From: Magnetospirillum sp.
GTDB lineage: Bacteria; Pseudomonadota; Alphaproteobacteria; CACIAM-22H2
Assembly (NCBI GenBank): GCA_027532905.1
Contig: JAPZUA010000001.1
Location: forward strand, 62,001 to 126,000
DNA length: 64,000 nucleotides
Direction: 5' to 3'
The notes below the pieces were generated by a model. That model ran no database searches and was not told the DNA's origin. It was given only the letters and a program-made list of their open reading frames with translations. How positions within the stretch are numbered: position 1 is the first letter of the stretch; every line of letters begins with the position of its first letter. Made by a program: the position numbers and the translations under genes. Shown here in pieces: positions 47,309 to 56,591 of the stretch.

Positions 47309-48370
47309 ATGGCGTTCGATCCCGAAAAACTGGCGCGCCTGCGGCGCGACTATGCGGATGCCGCCGGCGGCGACATCAAGCACCCGGAATTCGCGCGGGT
47401 TGCCGCCAAGATTTTCAAGAGCCCCGACCAGCGCAAATGGCCGTTCGCGGAACCCGCGACATTCCTCGACGCGCCCTATCGAGCACTTGCGAGCGAGGCC
47501 GACCTCGCCGGGCTCGATGCGGCCCTCGTCGGCGTGCCGATGGATCTGGGTGTCACCAACCGCGCGGGTGCGCGCCTTGGGCCCCGTGCGGTGCGCGGGG
47601 TCGAGCGCATCGGCCCTTACGAGCATGTGCTGGGCCGCGCCCCCTTGAGCGAATTGCGCGTGGCCGATATTGGCGACGTGCCGATGCGCAGCCGCTTTTC
47701 GCTGGCCGACTGCCATGCCGACATCGAAGCGCATTTCACGAAGCTCGTCGCCGCCGGCATCGTGCCGCTCGCCGTGGGCGGCGACCATTCGATCACCTGG
47801 CCCATCTTGCGGGCCCTCGGCCGCGACCGGCCCGTCGGCATGGTGCATTTCGACGCGCATTGCGACACGAGCGGCGCTTACGAAGGCTCGAAATTCCACC
47901 ACGGCGCGCCGTTCCGCATGGCGGTACTCGACGGCGTGCTCGATCCCGAACGCACGATCCAGATCGGCATTCGCGGCGGGGCGGAATATCTGTGGGAGTT
48001 TTCGTACGACAGCGGCATGACCGTGATCCATGCCGAAGACGTCGACCGAATGGGCGTCGCCGGCGTGGTCGCCAAGGCGCGCGACGTGGTCGGCGACGGC
48101 CCCGTCTATGTCACGTTCGACGTCGACGGGCTCGACCCGTCTTTCGCACCGGGCACGGGCACGCCCGAATCGGGCGGGCTTTCGATGCGCGAAGCGCTTG
48201 CCATGCTGCGGGGCCTAGCCGGCCTCGACATCGTGGGGGCCGACGTCGTCGAGGTCGCGCCGCAATACGATCCTTCGACCGTGACGGCACAAAACGCCGC
48301 CCAAGTGTTGTTCACCGAGCTCTGCCTTGTTTCGATCGCGCGCGAGCTGCGCGGCAGCTACCAGCGATAA
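47309..48370 (+). CDS. Ureohydrolase (agmatinase/guanidinobutyrase family)
   Basis: 353 aa. Binuclear manganese ligands are in GGDHSITWP, VHFDAHCDTSG and TFDVDGLDPSFAPGTGTPE, all intact. These enzymes release urea from guanidino compounds: agmatine, guanidinobutyrate, guanidinopropionate and others. The N-terminal about 60 residues are an extension relative to E. coli SpeB. Tight linkage with an oxidase and a sugar-acid dehydratase suggests a guanidino substrate other than agmatine, an inference. Its end overlaps the convergent mipA-like gene by 13 bp. Confidence 0.87.
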   Translation: MAFDPEKLARLRRDYADAAGGDIKHPEFARVAAKIFKSPDQRKWPFAEPATFLDAPYRALASEADLAGLDAALVGVPMDLGVTNRAGARLGPRAVRGVERIGPYEHVLGRAPLSELRVADIGDVPMRSRFSLADCHADIEAHFTKLVAAGIVPLAVGGDHSITWPILRALGRDRPVGMVHFDAHCDTSGAYEGSKFHHGAPFRMAVLDGVLDPERTIQIGIRGGAEYLWEFSYDSGMTVIHAEDVDRMGVAGVVAKARDVVGDGPVYVTFDVDGLDPSFAPGTGTPESGGLSMREALAMLRGLAGLDIVGADVVEVAPQYDPSTVTAQNAAQVLFTELCLVSIARELRGSYQR

Positions 48371-49182
48371 GCTAAGCCCAAATTGACGAAGGGGGCCGTG
48401 TCGCGCTTCGAGATCGGGCTGTCGGCCGCATCGCCCACCAGGAAGCGCACGCCGCCGCCGCCGCGCAGCATCCAGTTCTGCGTCAGCGAATAGCTCGCCA
48501 TCAGCGAGAGATCGACGTTCTTGACGCCGGATTTGGCCTCGAACTGCGATTTGCCGGCGGCGGTCCCGAGGCGTGCCCGCGACAGCGCACTTTGCGCTGC
48601 CGTCACACCAAAATAGGCGTCCATGTAGTTTTCGTCTGCCCACACCGCTGCAATGCCGGGCATCAGGCGCAGCTTGTCGTTGATCGGATAGCCCATGCTG
48701 GCACCGATGCGCAGCGTGGTGCCGTCGCTGCCGCCGAGGGCGCGCGCCAGTGCTGCGTCGAGGCGGAACGGCCCCGTGCGGTATTCGGCGAGCAGGCGCG
48801 CTTGGGCGGCCGCGTCCACGTCGCCGAGCCCGTCGAGCTCGCTGCGATCCAAGCTTTCGTCGCGGCCGAATTCGTAGCCGATGGCACCGCCGATGCTGAA
48901 GCCGTCGGCGCGGTAGGCCCATGCACCCAGCCCATTCATCGTGCTCAAGAACACGCGATCGCGCCACACCACGTCGATCAGCGGCAGCGGCATCACCTTG
49001 TATTTGTCCGCACCTTCGTAGGCGGGCGCGTAGCCGACGAGCGCGCCGGTCGTTACCTGCCAGTCGCCCTTGGGCGGCTCGGGCCGCGTTTGGGCAACAG
49101 CCGCACCCGAAAGGGCGGCCGCAAGACCCAACGACGCGAACGCCAGCGATGCAAAGGAAAGACGGGTGAGACGCGAGAACAT
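48358..49182 (-). CDS. MipA/OmpV family outer membrane protein
   Basis: 274 aa. Sec signal peptide (ALSGAAVAQ) followed by a beta-barrel with many alternating hydrophobic strands and a terminal aromatic residue (LAYRW). GALVGYAPAYEGADKYKVMPLP is the typical N-terminal motif of MipA/OmpV. MipA scaffolds a murein synthase-hydrolase complex in E. coli; other members are porin-like, so function is open. Confidence 0.87.
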   Translation of the reverse strand: MFSRLTRLSFASLAFASLGLAAALSGAAVAQTRPEPPKGDWQVTTGALVGYAPAYEGADKYKVMPLPLIDVVWRDRVFLSTMNGLGAWAYRADGFSIGGAIGYEFGRDESLDRSELDGLGDVDAAAQARLLAEYRTGPFRLDAALARALGGSDGTTLRIGASMGYPINDKLRLMPGIAAVWADENYMDAYFGVTAAQSALSRARLGTAAGKSQFEAKSGVKNVDLSLMASYSLTQNWMLRGGGGVRFLVGDAADSPISKRDTAPFVNLGLAYRW

Positions 49183-49418
49183 GTTTTGCGACCTTTAAAT
49201 GCGGCAGGGCGACGGAACACCACCCACCCCTTCTATTTAGCTCGCGGGCCGGCAAACACCAAGTGACGATGCGTAACTTTTTGTATCGCAAAAACGAATA
49301 TTCTGGCGACAAAACAACATCTTCGCCCCGTTGAAAGGGGCCGCGCACGGCACGCCGAGTAACTTCGGCGGCGGCAGCGGCGAAACAACGGCACAACAAA
49401 CGTTTCGGAGAAGACAAG

Positions 49419-49868
49419 ATGGACCGCCTCTCACGAGCCCTCAACGTCGCCTTGCCCTGGCTCCTCGCGCTTTGGATTGCCTACATCTTCGTCTGGTATC
49501 TGCAGTACAAGTTCTTCGGCCACGAGGGCAGCGTGTGGCTGTTCACCGTCCTCACCGACTGGTTGGGATTCTCAGGCTTCGAAAAGATCATGCGCATCGG
49601 CGTCGGCACGGTCGAGTTGGGGGCCGCCATCCTGTGCCTCTACCGGCGCACGCAACTGGTCGGCGGCTTGGCGGCGACCGGCGTGATGACCGGTGCGATC
49701 TTCTTCCACGTGGTTTCGCCGCTGGGCATCGACCCCTACGACGACGGCGCTGTGCTCTTCAAAGAAGCGCTGCTCGTGTGGGCGGCAGGCCTCGGCTTGG
49801 CCTATCTGCGCCGCGCCGACCTGCCCGACCTGTTGCGTCTTGCGAACATGGGTCCGCGCGCGGCATGA
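49419..49868 (+). CDS. DoxX-like small membrane protein
   Basis: 149 aa with four predicted helices (about 10-27, 60-78, 84-103, 112-130). FSGFEKIMRIGVGTVELGAAILCL fits DoxX/DoxD-like membrane proteins. Function unknown. Its stop overlaps the ATG of the OpgC gene (ATGA), so they are cotranscribed. The upstream 236-bp gap is shared with the divergent mipA-like gene. Confidence 0.75.
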   Translation: MDRLSRALNVALPWLLALWIAYIFVWYLQYKFFGHEGSVWLFTVLTDWLGFSGFEKIMRIGVGTVELGAAILCLYRRTQLVGGLAATGVMTGAIFFHVVSPLGIDPYDDGAVLFKEALLVWAAGLGLAYLRRADLPDLLRLANMGPRAA

Positions 49869-50998
49869 CGACAACGACGACGGGGACGGCCAAAAAACCA
49901 CGCGACATACGTCTCGACTTTTTCCGCGGTCTGTCGCTGGCGGCGATCTACGTCGCCCATGTGCCAGGCGACTGGCTCGCCCAGATCATCTGGGCGCGCT
50001 TCGGGCTTTCGGACGCCGCACACGTGTTCGTGTTCATCTCGGGCTATGCCGCGGCGATCGCCTTCGGCGGCACGTTCGTGCGCGACGGGTTCGCGGCCGG
50101 CGTCAAACGCATCGTCCGGCGCTGCGTGCAGCTCTATGGCGCGCATCTCGCCTTGTTCGTATGCGGGGCCGCGTTGTGCGCGGGTGCTGCAATGTTCGGC
50201 GTCGACTATGCGGCGTTCCTGGGAATTGGCGCGTTCTTCGCCGACCCGGCGGGCACGCTCGCCCTGCTCGTGCGCCTAGCCTACGTGCCCACGTATTTCG
50301 ACATTCTGCCGCTCTACATAGTGGTGCTGGCCGCCGTCCCGCTCGCGATGGCCCTAGCGCGAATCGATCCACGATGGGCGCTCGGCTTGTCGGCAAGCCT
50401 GTGGCTTGCGGTACAGATCTTCGAAATAAATTTCGAATCGAACGCGCCGGAGGGTCGCGGCTGGGGCTTCAACCCGATGGCCTGGCAGCTGCTGTTTTTC
50501 ACAGGATATGCCGCCTCGCGCGGCTGGCTGCCGAAACTGCGGCGCAGCAACCTGCTGCTGGCGGCGTCGATCGTGTGGCTCGCATTGGGGGTGGGTGCTG
50601 TCTCGCCCATCGTCTACCAACACAATGCGATGCTGGGGCTGCTGCACGATTGGTTCTACGCGCACGCCAACAAGCCCAATCTCGACATCCGCCAATACGC
50701 GCATTTCCTGGCGCTCGCGATCGTCGCCTTGCGCATCGTCGATGCGTGGCCGGGCTTGCTCGCACACGCCTACGCGATGCCGTTCGCGACGATGGGCTGC
50801 CAGGCGTTGACGGTGTTTTTCACCGGCATGGTGCTCGCACACGCGGGCGGCATCGCTTTTGCGCTGATCGGTACAGGCCTTGTGGCGCAGATCGCGGTCA
50901 ACGCGGTCGGGATCGGCGGCATGTACGCCGCCGCGCGCATCGCCGCGCGGCTCAAAGGCCGCGGGCGCGTTCCGGCAACCGCCACAGCGGTAGCTTAG
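49865..50998 (+). CDS. OpgC-family membrane acyltransferase
   Basis: 377-aa polytopic membrane protein with about ten helices. RDIRLDFFRGLSLAAIYVAHVPG is the N-terminal motif of the OpgC/acyltransferase 3 group and HVFVFISGYAAAIAFGGTF follows. OpgC succinylates periplasmic glucans in related bacteria. No opgGH genes are nearby, so the acceptor is uncertain. The start overlaps the DoxX-like stop; the stop shares TTAG with the convergent ABC ATPase gene. Confidence 0.85.
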   Translation: MTTTTTGTAKKPRDIRLDFFRGLSLAAIYVAHVPGDWLAQIIWARFGLSDAAHVFVFISGYAAAIAFGGTFVRDGFAAGVKRIVRRCVQLYGAHLALFVCGAALCAGAAMFGVDYAAFLGIGAFFADPAGTLALLVRLAYVPTYFDILPLYIVVLAAVPLAMALARIDPRWALGLSASLWLAVQIFEINFESNAPEGRGWGFNPMAWQLLFFTGYAASRGWLPKLRRSNLLLAASIVWLALGVGAVSPIVYQHNAMLGLLHDWFYAHANKPNLDIRQYAHFLALAIVALRIVDAWPGLLAHAYAMPFATMGCQALTVFFTGMVLAHAGGIAFALIGTGLVAQIAVNAVGIGGMYAAARIAARLKGRGRVPATATAVA

Positions 50999-52428
50999 AG
51001 CGCGGCGGACATCGGGCGCATATCGACGGGCGCGTCAACGCGGATGGCCTTCGCGGTCATACCGGCGGCAAGAGCGGCGTCATGGGTCACCAGCAACATC
51101 GCCAAGCGTCGATCCTCGACCACCTCGCGCAGTAGCACCATGACCTCCTGCTGGATGATCGGATCGAGCCGCGACGTCGGCTCGTCGGCGAACAGGAAAA
51201 TCGGATTCACGAGCAGCGCGCGCGCCAGCGCAATGCGTTGCAACTCGCCGCCGGACACCTGGTCGGGATAACGCGCGAGCAGGTCCGGACCGATACGCAG
51301 ACGCGCCAAAACGCGCGACGGCGCATCGAGCGGCAGCCCGTGCAGCCGACAGACGTCCTCCAAGGCGACGCCGAGCGTCGATCGCACTGCAAATGCAGAA
51401 ACCGGATCCTGGTAGAGCTTCTGGAAACGGTGCGCGCCGGCTCCGCTCGCGCGGAGAACGCGGCCGATCTGCGGCTTGAGCAGGCCGAGCAGCGCGTTGC
51501 CGAGGCTGGTTTTGCCGCAACCGCTGCGACCCGTCGCTGCAACGATCTCGCCCGGACAGACGGCAACGTCCAGCCCCTCGAACAAGCGTCTGCCGCCGCG
51601 TTCGACGGCGAGATTCTCGGCCTCGACGACCGGATTTTCGGCTGCGCGCGGCAGCGCCGGCGTCCATCCGGCCGGATCGGCTGCGAGCAGCCGTTTGGTG
51701 TAGGCATGGCGCGGTGCTGCGAGAAGTTCCGAAGTCGTGCCCTGTTCGACGATCTCCGCATCGAGCATGACCGCCATGTCGCCGCCGAGTCGCCGTGCAA
51801 AGGCAATATCGTGCGTGATGACGATCAACGCAGCGCCGGTCCGGGTCTGCGACATCAGCAAATCCGCAACGTCGTCGCGGCATTCGGCGTCGAGCCCTTT
51901 GGTTGGCTCGTCGGCGACCAGGAGCCGGGCGCCGCCGGCCAGTGCAACGGCGACGGCCGCGCGCTGCGCCATGCCACCGGAAAGCTGGAACGGATAGCGC
52001 TTACCGGCGGATCCAAGCCCAAGCGTTGCGAGCGCGCGATCGGCAAGCACGCCTGCCTCCCGCCAGGTCCGCCGGCCGACCAACGCATGGACCTCGGCGA
52101 TCTGGTCTTCCACCCGCATCAGCGGATCGAGCGACGCCCAAGGTTCCTGCGGTAGCAGCGCGATCATGCGGCCCCAATGGGCTCGGCGACGCTTCGGCTC
52201 GAGCGCACCGAAATTCGTACCGCCGATCGCGATGCGGCCGCGCCATTCAAGCTCGGGCGGCAGCGTGCCCATGATCGCGTGCGCAAGCAGCGACTTTCCC
52301 GAGCCGCTCTCGCCGAGAATCACAAGGATTCCGCCGGCACGCAGCGACAGGCATGCGTTGCGGACGAGATGCCGACCATCGGCCGAAACGAATAGACCAT
52401 CGACCTCGAGGGCTGGTGCGGCACTCAT
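50995..52428 (-). CDS. Peptide-type ABC transporter ATPase, two fused nucleotide-binding domains
   Basis: 477 aa combining DppD-like and DppF-like ATPases. Domain 1 (about 6-255): Walker A GESGSGKS, signature LSGGMAQR, Walker B LLVADEPTKGLD, then HAYTKRLLAADP. Domain 2 (about 270-470): Walker A GRSGCGKTS, signature VSGGELQR, Walker B LFADEPTSRLDP. Both domains look active. Each is shorter than a stand-alone subunit, lacking most of the peptide-transporter C-terminal extension. ATG 52428 overlaps the dppC stop by 4 bp. Confidence 0.88.
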   Translation of the reverse strand: MSAAPALEVDGLFVSADGRHLVRNACLSLRAGGILVILGESGSGKSLLAHAIMGTLPPELEWRGRIAIGGTNFGALEPKRRRAHWGRMIALLPQEPWASLDPLMRVEDQIAEVHALVGRRTWREAGVLADRALATLGLGSAGKRYPFQLSGGMAQRAAVAVALAGGARLLVADEPTKGLDAECRDDVADLLMSQTRTGAALIVITHDIAFARRLGGDMAVMLDAEIVEQGTTSELLAAPRHAYTKRLLAADPAGWTPALPRAAENPVVEAENLAVERGGRRLFEGLDVAVCPGEIVAATGRSGCGKTSLGNALLGLLKPQIGRVLRASGAGAHRFQKLYQDPVSAFAVRSTLGVALEDVCRLHGLPLDAPSRVLARLRIGPDLLARYPDQVSGGELQRIALARALLVNPIFLFADEPTSRLDPIIQQEVMVLLREVVEDRRLAMLLVTHDAALAAGMTAKAIRVDAPVDMRPMSAAL

Positions 52429-53213
52429 TTCGGATCGCGCCCAGCGAGCAGCTGCAATCCCAGCACCGTCACGAACAGCAGCCCTGCCGGTGCCAGTAAT
52501 TGCACCGGCGCCTCGTCGTAGTACGGCAGAAGTTCGGTCATCATGTTTCCCCATTCCGGGGTTGGCGGCCGCAGGCCGACGCCGATGAAGCTCAGCGTCG
52601 ATACCGCGACCACGGACGCGCCGAAGCCAAACGCGAACAGAGCGCCCAAGGCCGGCAGCAAGTCGGGCAAAAGATGGCGCTTCACAACGTGAAAATCGCC
52701 GAAGCCGAGCAGGCGCGCTGCTTCGACGTCCGGTGCGGTCAGCCGCGAGCGGGCAAGCGTTCGCACAACGCGGAAAAACTCGACCCAGAGGGCTAGCGAA
52801 ATTCCGAGATAGAGCGGCCAAAAAGCGCCGGGCGCAAAGGCAGCCAAGATGAGAACGAGCAGCAGACCCGGCAGCGCCATCGTCGCGTCGCACAATGCAC
52901 CGGCTGCACGGTCGACGAGGCCGCCGCGCAAGGCCGCGATCAGGCCGAGCGCTGTGCCGAAGATCGCAGCACTCGCCGCACTGGCAGCGCCGAAGGAAAT
53001 GGACAGGCGTGCGGCATGCGCGAGACGCGCCAGCACGCTGCGCCCGAGATGGTCAGTGCCGAGCAGGTCGGTACCCGACGGCGGGCGCAACGATGCGCGC
53101 AGATTTTGTCGCAAAGGATCGGCGTCGATGAGCCACGGCCCAAGCAGGGCCAGAAGCACGACGGCGCCGACACAGGCAACGCCAATAGCCCGACGCGCGT
53201 TGCTGCGGCTCAT
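52425..53213 (-). CDS. Peptide/nickel-type ABC transporter permease (DppC-like)
   Basis: 262-aa permease from ATG 53213 (MSRSNARRAIGVACVGAVVL); the longer frame upstream is inside dppB. DLLGTDHLGRSVLARLAHAARLS is the DppC/NikC signature and RLLGFGDFHVVKRHLLPDLLP the coupling loop. Five to six helices. Overlaps the dppB-like and ATPase genes by 4 bp each. Confidence 0.9.
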   Translation of the reverse strand: MSRSNARRAIGVACVGAVVLLALLGPWLIDADPLRQNLRASLRPPSGTDLLGTDHLGRSVLARLAHAARLSISFGAASAASAAIFGTALGLIAALRGGLVDRAAGALCDATMALPGLLLVLILAAFAPGAFWPLYLGISLALWVEFFRVVRTLARSRLTAPDVEAARLLGFGDFHVVKRHLLPDLLPALGALFAFGFGASVVAVSTLSFIGVGLRPPTPEWGNMMTELLPYYDEAPVQLLAPAGLLFVTVLGLQLLAGRDPK

Positions 53214-54154
53214 GCGTGCCGCACCCGCGGATCGATCGCGCGACAGGCGAAATCGACGCCGGCATTGAGAAGTACAAAGAGCAAACCCATGGCAAGTGCC
53301 GTACCCTGCAGCATCGGAATGTCGCGCGAAATCACCGCATGCACGAGCGCGTGGCCGATGCCAGGCCAGGCAAACAGCGATTCGACCACGACGACGCCTT
53401 CCACAAGATAGACGAGCTGGACGCCGAGATACGCGACGACCGGCGCCGCTGCATTGCGGACCGCATGGCGACGCACGACGTCGAACTCGTCGAGCCCCTT
53501 CGTGCGCGCAAAAGCGATCTGGCTCGACCGCAGTGCCGCAAGCGTCGCATGGCGGGACACGATGCTCGACGTTGCGGCAAGGCCTAGCGCGAGCGTTGCG
53601 GTGGGCAGCAGCCAAGATTGCGGCTGGTCGTATCCGGCCGCCGGCACGATCGCCAGCCACGACGCAAACACCACCATCAAGGCAATGCCGACGGCGAACG
53701 AAGGCAGTGCGCGCAGCGCTGCGGCAGCCGCCGTGCCGACCGCGTCGGAAGGCTTGCCTGCGCGCACCGCAAAGACCACGCCCAATGGCGGGCCGACCAG
53801 TGCGGTCAGCGCCAGAGCCGCCAAGGACAGGCCGATCGTCGCACCGAGCTGGTGGACCAGCTCCTCGAATACGGATTCGCCGCTGACAAGCGAGACGCCA
53901 AGATCGAGCCGCGCGATGTCGAACAGCCAAGCACCCAGACGCGCCCATGCCGGGCGATCGAGGCCAAGCTCGGCGCGCACCGCATCGGCCGCGATGCCGT
54001 TGACCATGTCTTCGCCGTAACGCGCAGCTGCGATCCGGAATGCCTGGTCGCCGGGCAGGGCTTCGGCGAGCAGAAAACACAGAATTCCGACGAGCAGGGC
54101 GACGCCGACCGCTTGCAGAAGGCGGCCGGCCAGTGCGCGGCCTACTCCGCCCAT
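53210..54154 (-). CDS. Peptide/nickel-type ABC transporter permease (DppB-like)
   Basis: 314-aa permease from ATG 54154, which overlaps the end of the binding-protein gene by 13 bp. RLLQAVGVALLVGILCFLLAEALPGD at the N-terminus (cited in part) and ARTKGLDEFDVVRRHAVRNA plus VVVESLFAWPGIGHALVHAV are DppB features. Forms the membrane channel with the DppC-like protein. Confidence 0.9.
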   Translation of the reverse strand: MGGVGRALAGRLLQAVGVALLVGILCFLLAEALPGDQAFRIAAARYGEDMVNGIAADAVRAELGLDRPAWARLGAWLFDIARLDLGVSLVSGESVFEELVHQLGATIGLSLAALALTALVGPPLGVVFAVRAGKPSDAVGTAAAAALRALPSFAVGIALMVVFASWLAIVPAAGYDQPQSWLLPTATLALGLAATSSIVSRHATLAALRSSQIAFARTKGLDEFDVVRRHAVRNAAAPVVAYLGVQLVYLVEGVVVVESLFAWPGIGHALVHAVISRDIPMLQGTALAMGLLFVLLNAGVDFACRAIDPRVRHA

Positions 54155-55686
54155 CGCATCGCGTCCAATCGATAGGAAAGCTCGAACGGATCGACGGACA
54201 CGTTCTGGAGCCGCCGATTGGCCGCGACGCCGTAGTCGAACCACGCGACCGGAACGACGGGCATCTCGGCATGCAGAATGCGCGCGGCCGCAGCGCGCAG
54301 GCGCGCGCGTTCCGCCGGATCGTTGGTCGAGCCCAGCGTGTCGAGTGTGCGCGCAAGATCGGCACTCGACCAGTTCATCGCCCCCCAATCGCCGCCCTGC
54401 GGGCCGTAGTCCTGGAGCATCGTTCCGATCGGATCAGGGACGAGCGAAAAATTCCGCGCGAATAGGGCCATCTCAAGCGTTCCGTCGCGATGGCCGGCAG
54501 GTATCTCGCCGCTGTTGACGATCGCAACGCGCAGGTCGATCCCGATCTCGCGCAGCTGCGCCTGGATGGCCGCTGCCATCGGCGGCTGCTCCGGCCGATC
54601 GGAGAAGGTCCGCAAGGTCACCCGGAACGGGCGCCCGTCTTTTTCGACGATGCCGTTTTGGCCCGGCTTCCAGCCTGCTTCGGCAAGCAATACCCGCGCG
54701 CGCGCCGCGTCATGGGTCAAGGCGGGCAGGTTCGGCACGTGCCATTCGGAGAGGCTTGGCGGGAAAAGCTGGGTCGCCTGCGACTCCGGGCTACGCAGCA
54801 GAGAGACTGCGATTCCCTCGCGATCGAGCGCGAAGCCGATGGCCTGCCGCACGCGCCGGTCTTCGAAGAACGGCGACCCCGCGTTGAGCTTCAGCAGCCG
54901 CGTCCGCGGGATCGGCATAACCGTCACCGCCAAGCGCTGGTTTCGGCGCAGGCGATCCACCGCTTCGGGCGGCAGCACATAAACAAGATCGGCCTGCCCG
55001 CTTTCCGCCATCGCCGTTCGCGTTTCGCCGCGCGTGACCGCAAGATAGGAGGCGCGCGCGATCGCTGGCGGCCGACCGGCCCACCCCTCAAATCTCGCAA
55101 TCTCGACCTTCAGCGGCGGCTCAACGAGCGTGGCGCGGTAGGGACCGGTGCCGACGATGCGGATCACCGCACCCGCCTCGCTGTAAGCGCTTGGCGCAAG
55201 CACAATGGTGCTAGAATGCGCGAGGAAGGCAGGCAATGCACCGAACGGTCGGGTCGTGCGAATCGAAACGAGGCCATCGGCCGCTGCGATCGCGGCAATC
55301 GGCGCATTGGCCAGCATCCCGCCGGTCAAGGACTGGGCCCGCTGCAGCGCGCGCGCGACCGCCTCGGCATTGGCTGGGGTTCCGTCGTGGAACAATGCGT
55401 TGGGGCGAAGGCGAAAGCGCCAATCGAGCCCGTCCGGCGATACGGTCCAACTTTCGGCAAGGCTCGGCACGGGATTGCCGCCATTATCGGCGCCGACCAG
55501 GGTCTCGGCGATCTGCAAACGCGTGAATATGTAGCCCGAGCGAGCGGGGTCTAGTCCCGTGATCTCCCACGGCGACACGATCCGCAGCATTCGGGCGTCG
55601 TCGGCCGCAGCAGGCGTCGCTGCAGACAACGACCATGCGCCGACTGCCGCCGCCAAGAGGGCGCAGAACAACTTCCGAAATTGCAT
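54142..55686 (-). CDS. Peptide/nickel-type ABC transporter substrate-binding protein (SBP_bac_5)
   Basis: 514-aa periplasmic binding protein, with signal peptide LLAAAVGAWSLSAATPAAADD. LAESWTVSPDGLDWRFRLRPNALFHDGTP, cited in part, is the family 5 signature; members bind peptides, nickel chelates, opines or glycosides. First gene of a four-gene transporter operon. A 51-bp AT-rich palindrome sits 23-73 bp upstream of its ATG. Preceded by GGGGAAAA as a weak ribosome site. Confidence 0.92.
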   Translation of the reverse strand: MQFRKLFCALLAAAVGAWSLSAATPAAADDARMLRIVSPWEITGLDPARSGYIFTRLQIAETLVGADNGGNPVPSLAESWTVSPDGLDWRFRLRPNALFHDGTPANAEAVARALQRAQSLTGGMLANAPIAAIAAADGLVSIRTTRPFGALPAFLAHSSTIVLAPSAYSEAGAVIRIVGTGPYRATLVEPPLKVEIARFEGWAGRPPAIARASYLAVTRGETRTAMAESGQADLVYVLPPEAVDRLRRNQRLAVTVMPIPRTRLLKLNAGSPFFEDRRVRQAIGFALDREGIAVSLLRSPESQATQLFPPSLSEWHVPNLPALTHDAARARVLLAEAGWKPGQNGIVEKDGRPFRVTLRTFSDRPEQPPMAAAIQAQLREIGIDLRVAIVNSGEIPAGHRDGTLEMALFARNFSLVPDPIGTMLQDYGPQGGDWGAMNWSSADLARTLDTLGSTNDPAERARLRAAAARILHAEMPVVPVAWFDYGVAANRRLQNVSVDPFELSYRLDAMRWAE

Positions 55687-55708
55687 TGGATTTTCCCCGC
55701 CGATGCTG

Positions 55709-55759
55709 TCGATTTGACAAGTCTGAAATAGTATAACATTTCAGCTCTTGTCAAATCGA
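55709..55759. promoter_or_regulatory. Large AT-rich palindrome upstream of the peptide-type transporter operon
   Basis: Outer arms TCGATTTGACAAG (55709-55721) and CTTGTCAAATCGA (55747-55759) are a perfect 13-bp inverted repeat. Inner arms CTGAAAT (55723-55729) and ATTTCAG (55738-55744) add 7 more pairs around an 8-nt centre. Too AT-rich and U-tract-poor for a terminator of the upstream SDR gene. Best read as an operator, probably for a dimeric or tetrameric repressor; TTGACA inside each arm may overlap a promoter. Confidence 0.7.
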
Positions 55760-55820
55760 AATGCAAGTGCGGGCGCGCGCCGTCATCGGCAGCGCCCGCA
55801 TCGGCAGCGGCGGCGGCGGC

Positions 55821-56591
<771 letters not shown>

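Noticed and set aside
44842-47310. 822-aa open frame antisense to the FAD oxidase and UxaA genes
   Set aside because: Spans two recognised genes and their gap on the opposite strand; composition is typical of a GC-driven shadow frame.
55709-55759. Rho-independent terminator of the SDR gene
   Set aside because: The stem is AT-rich, 62 nt from the stop and lacks a following U-run; operator is the better reading.
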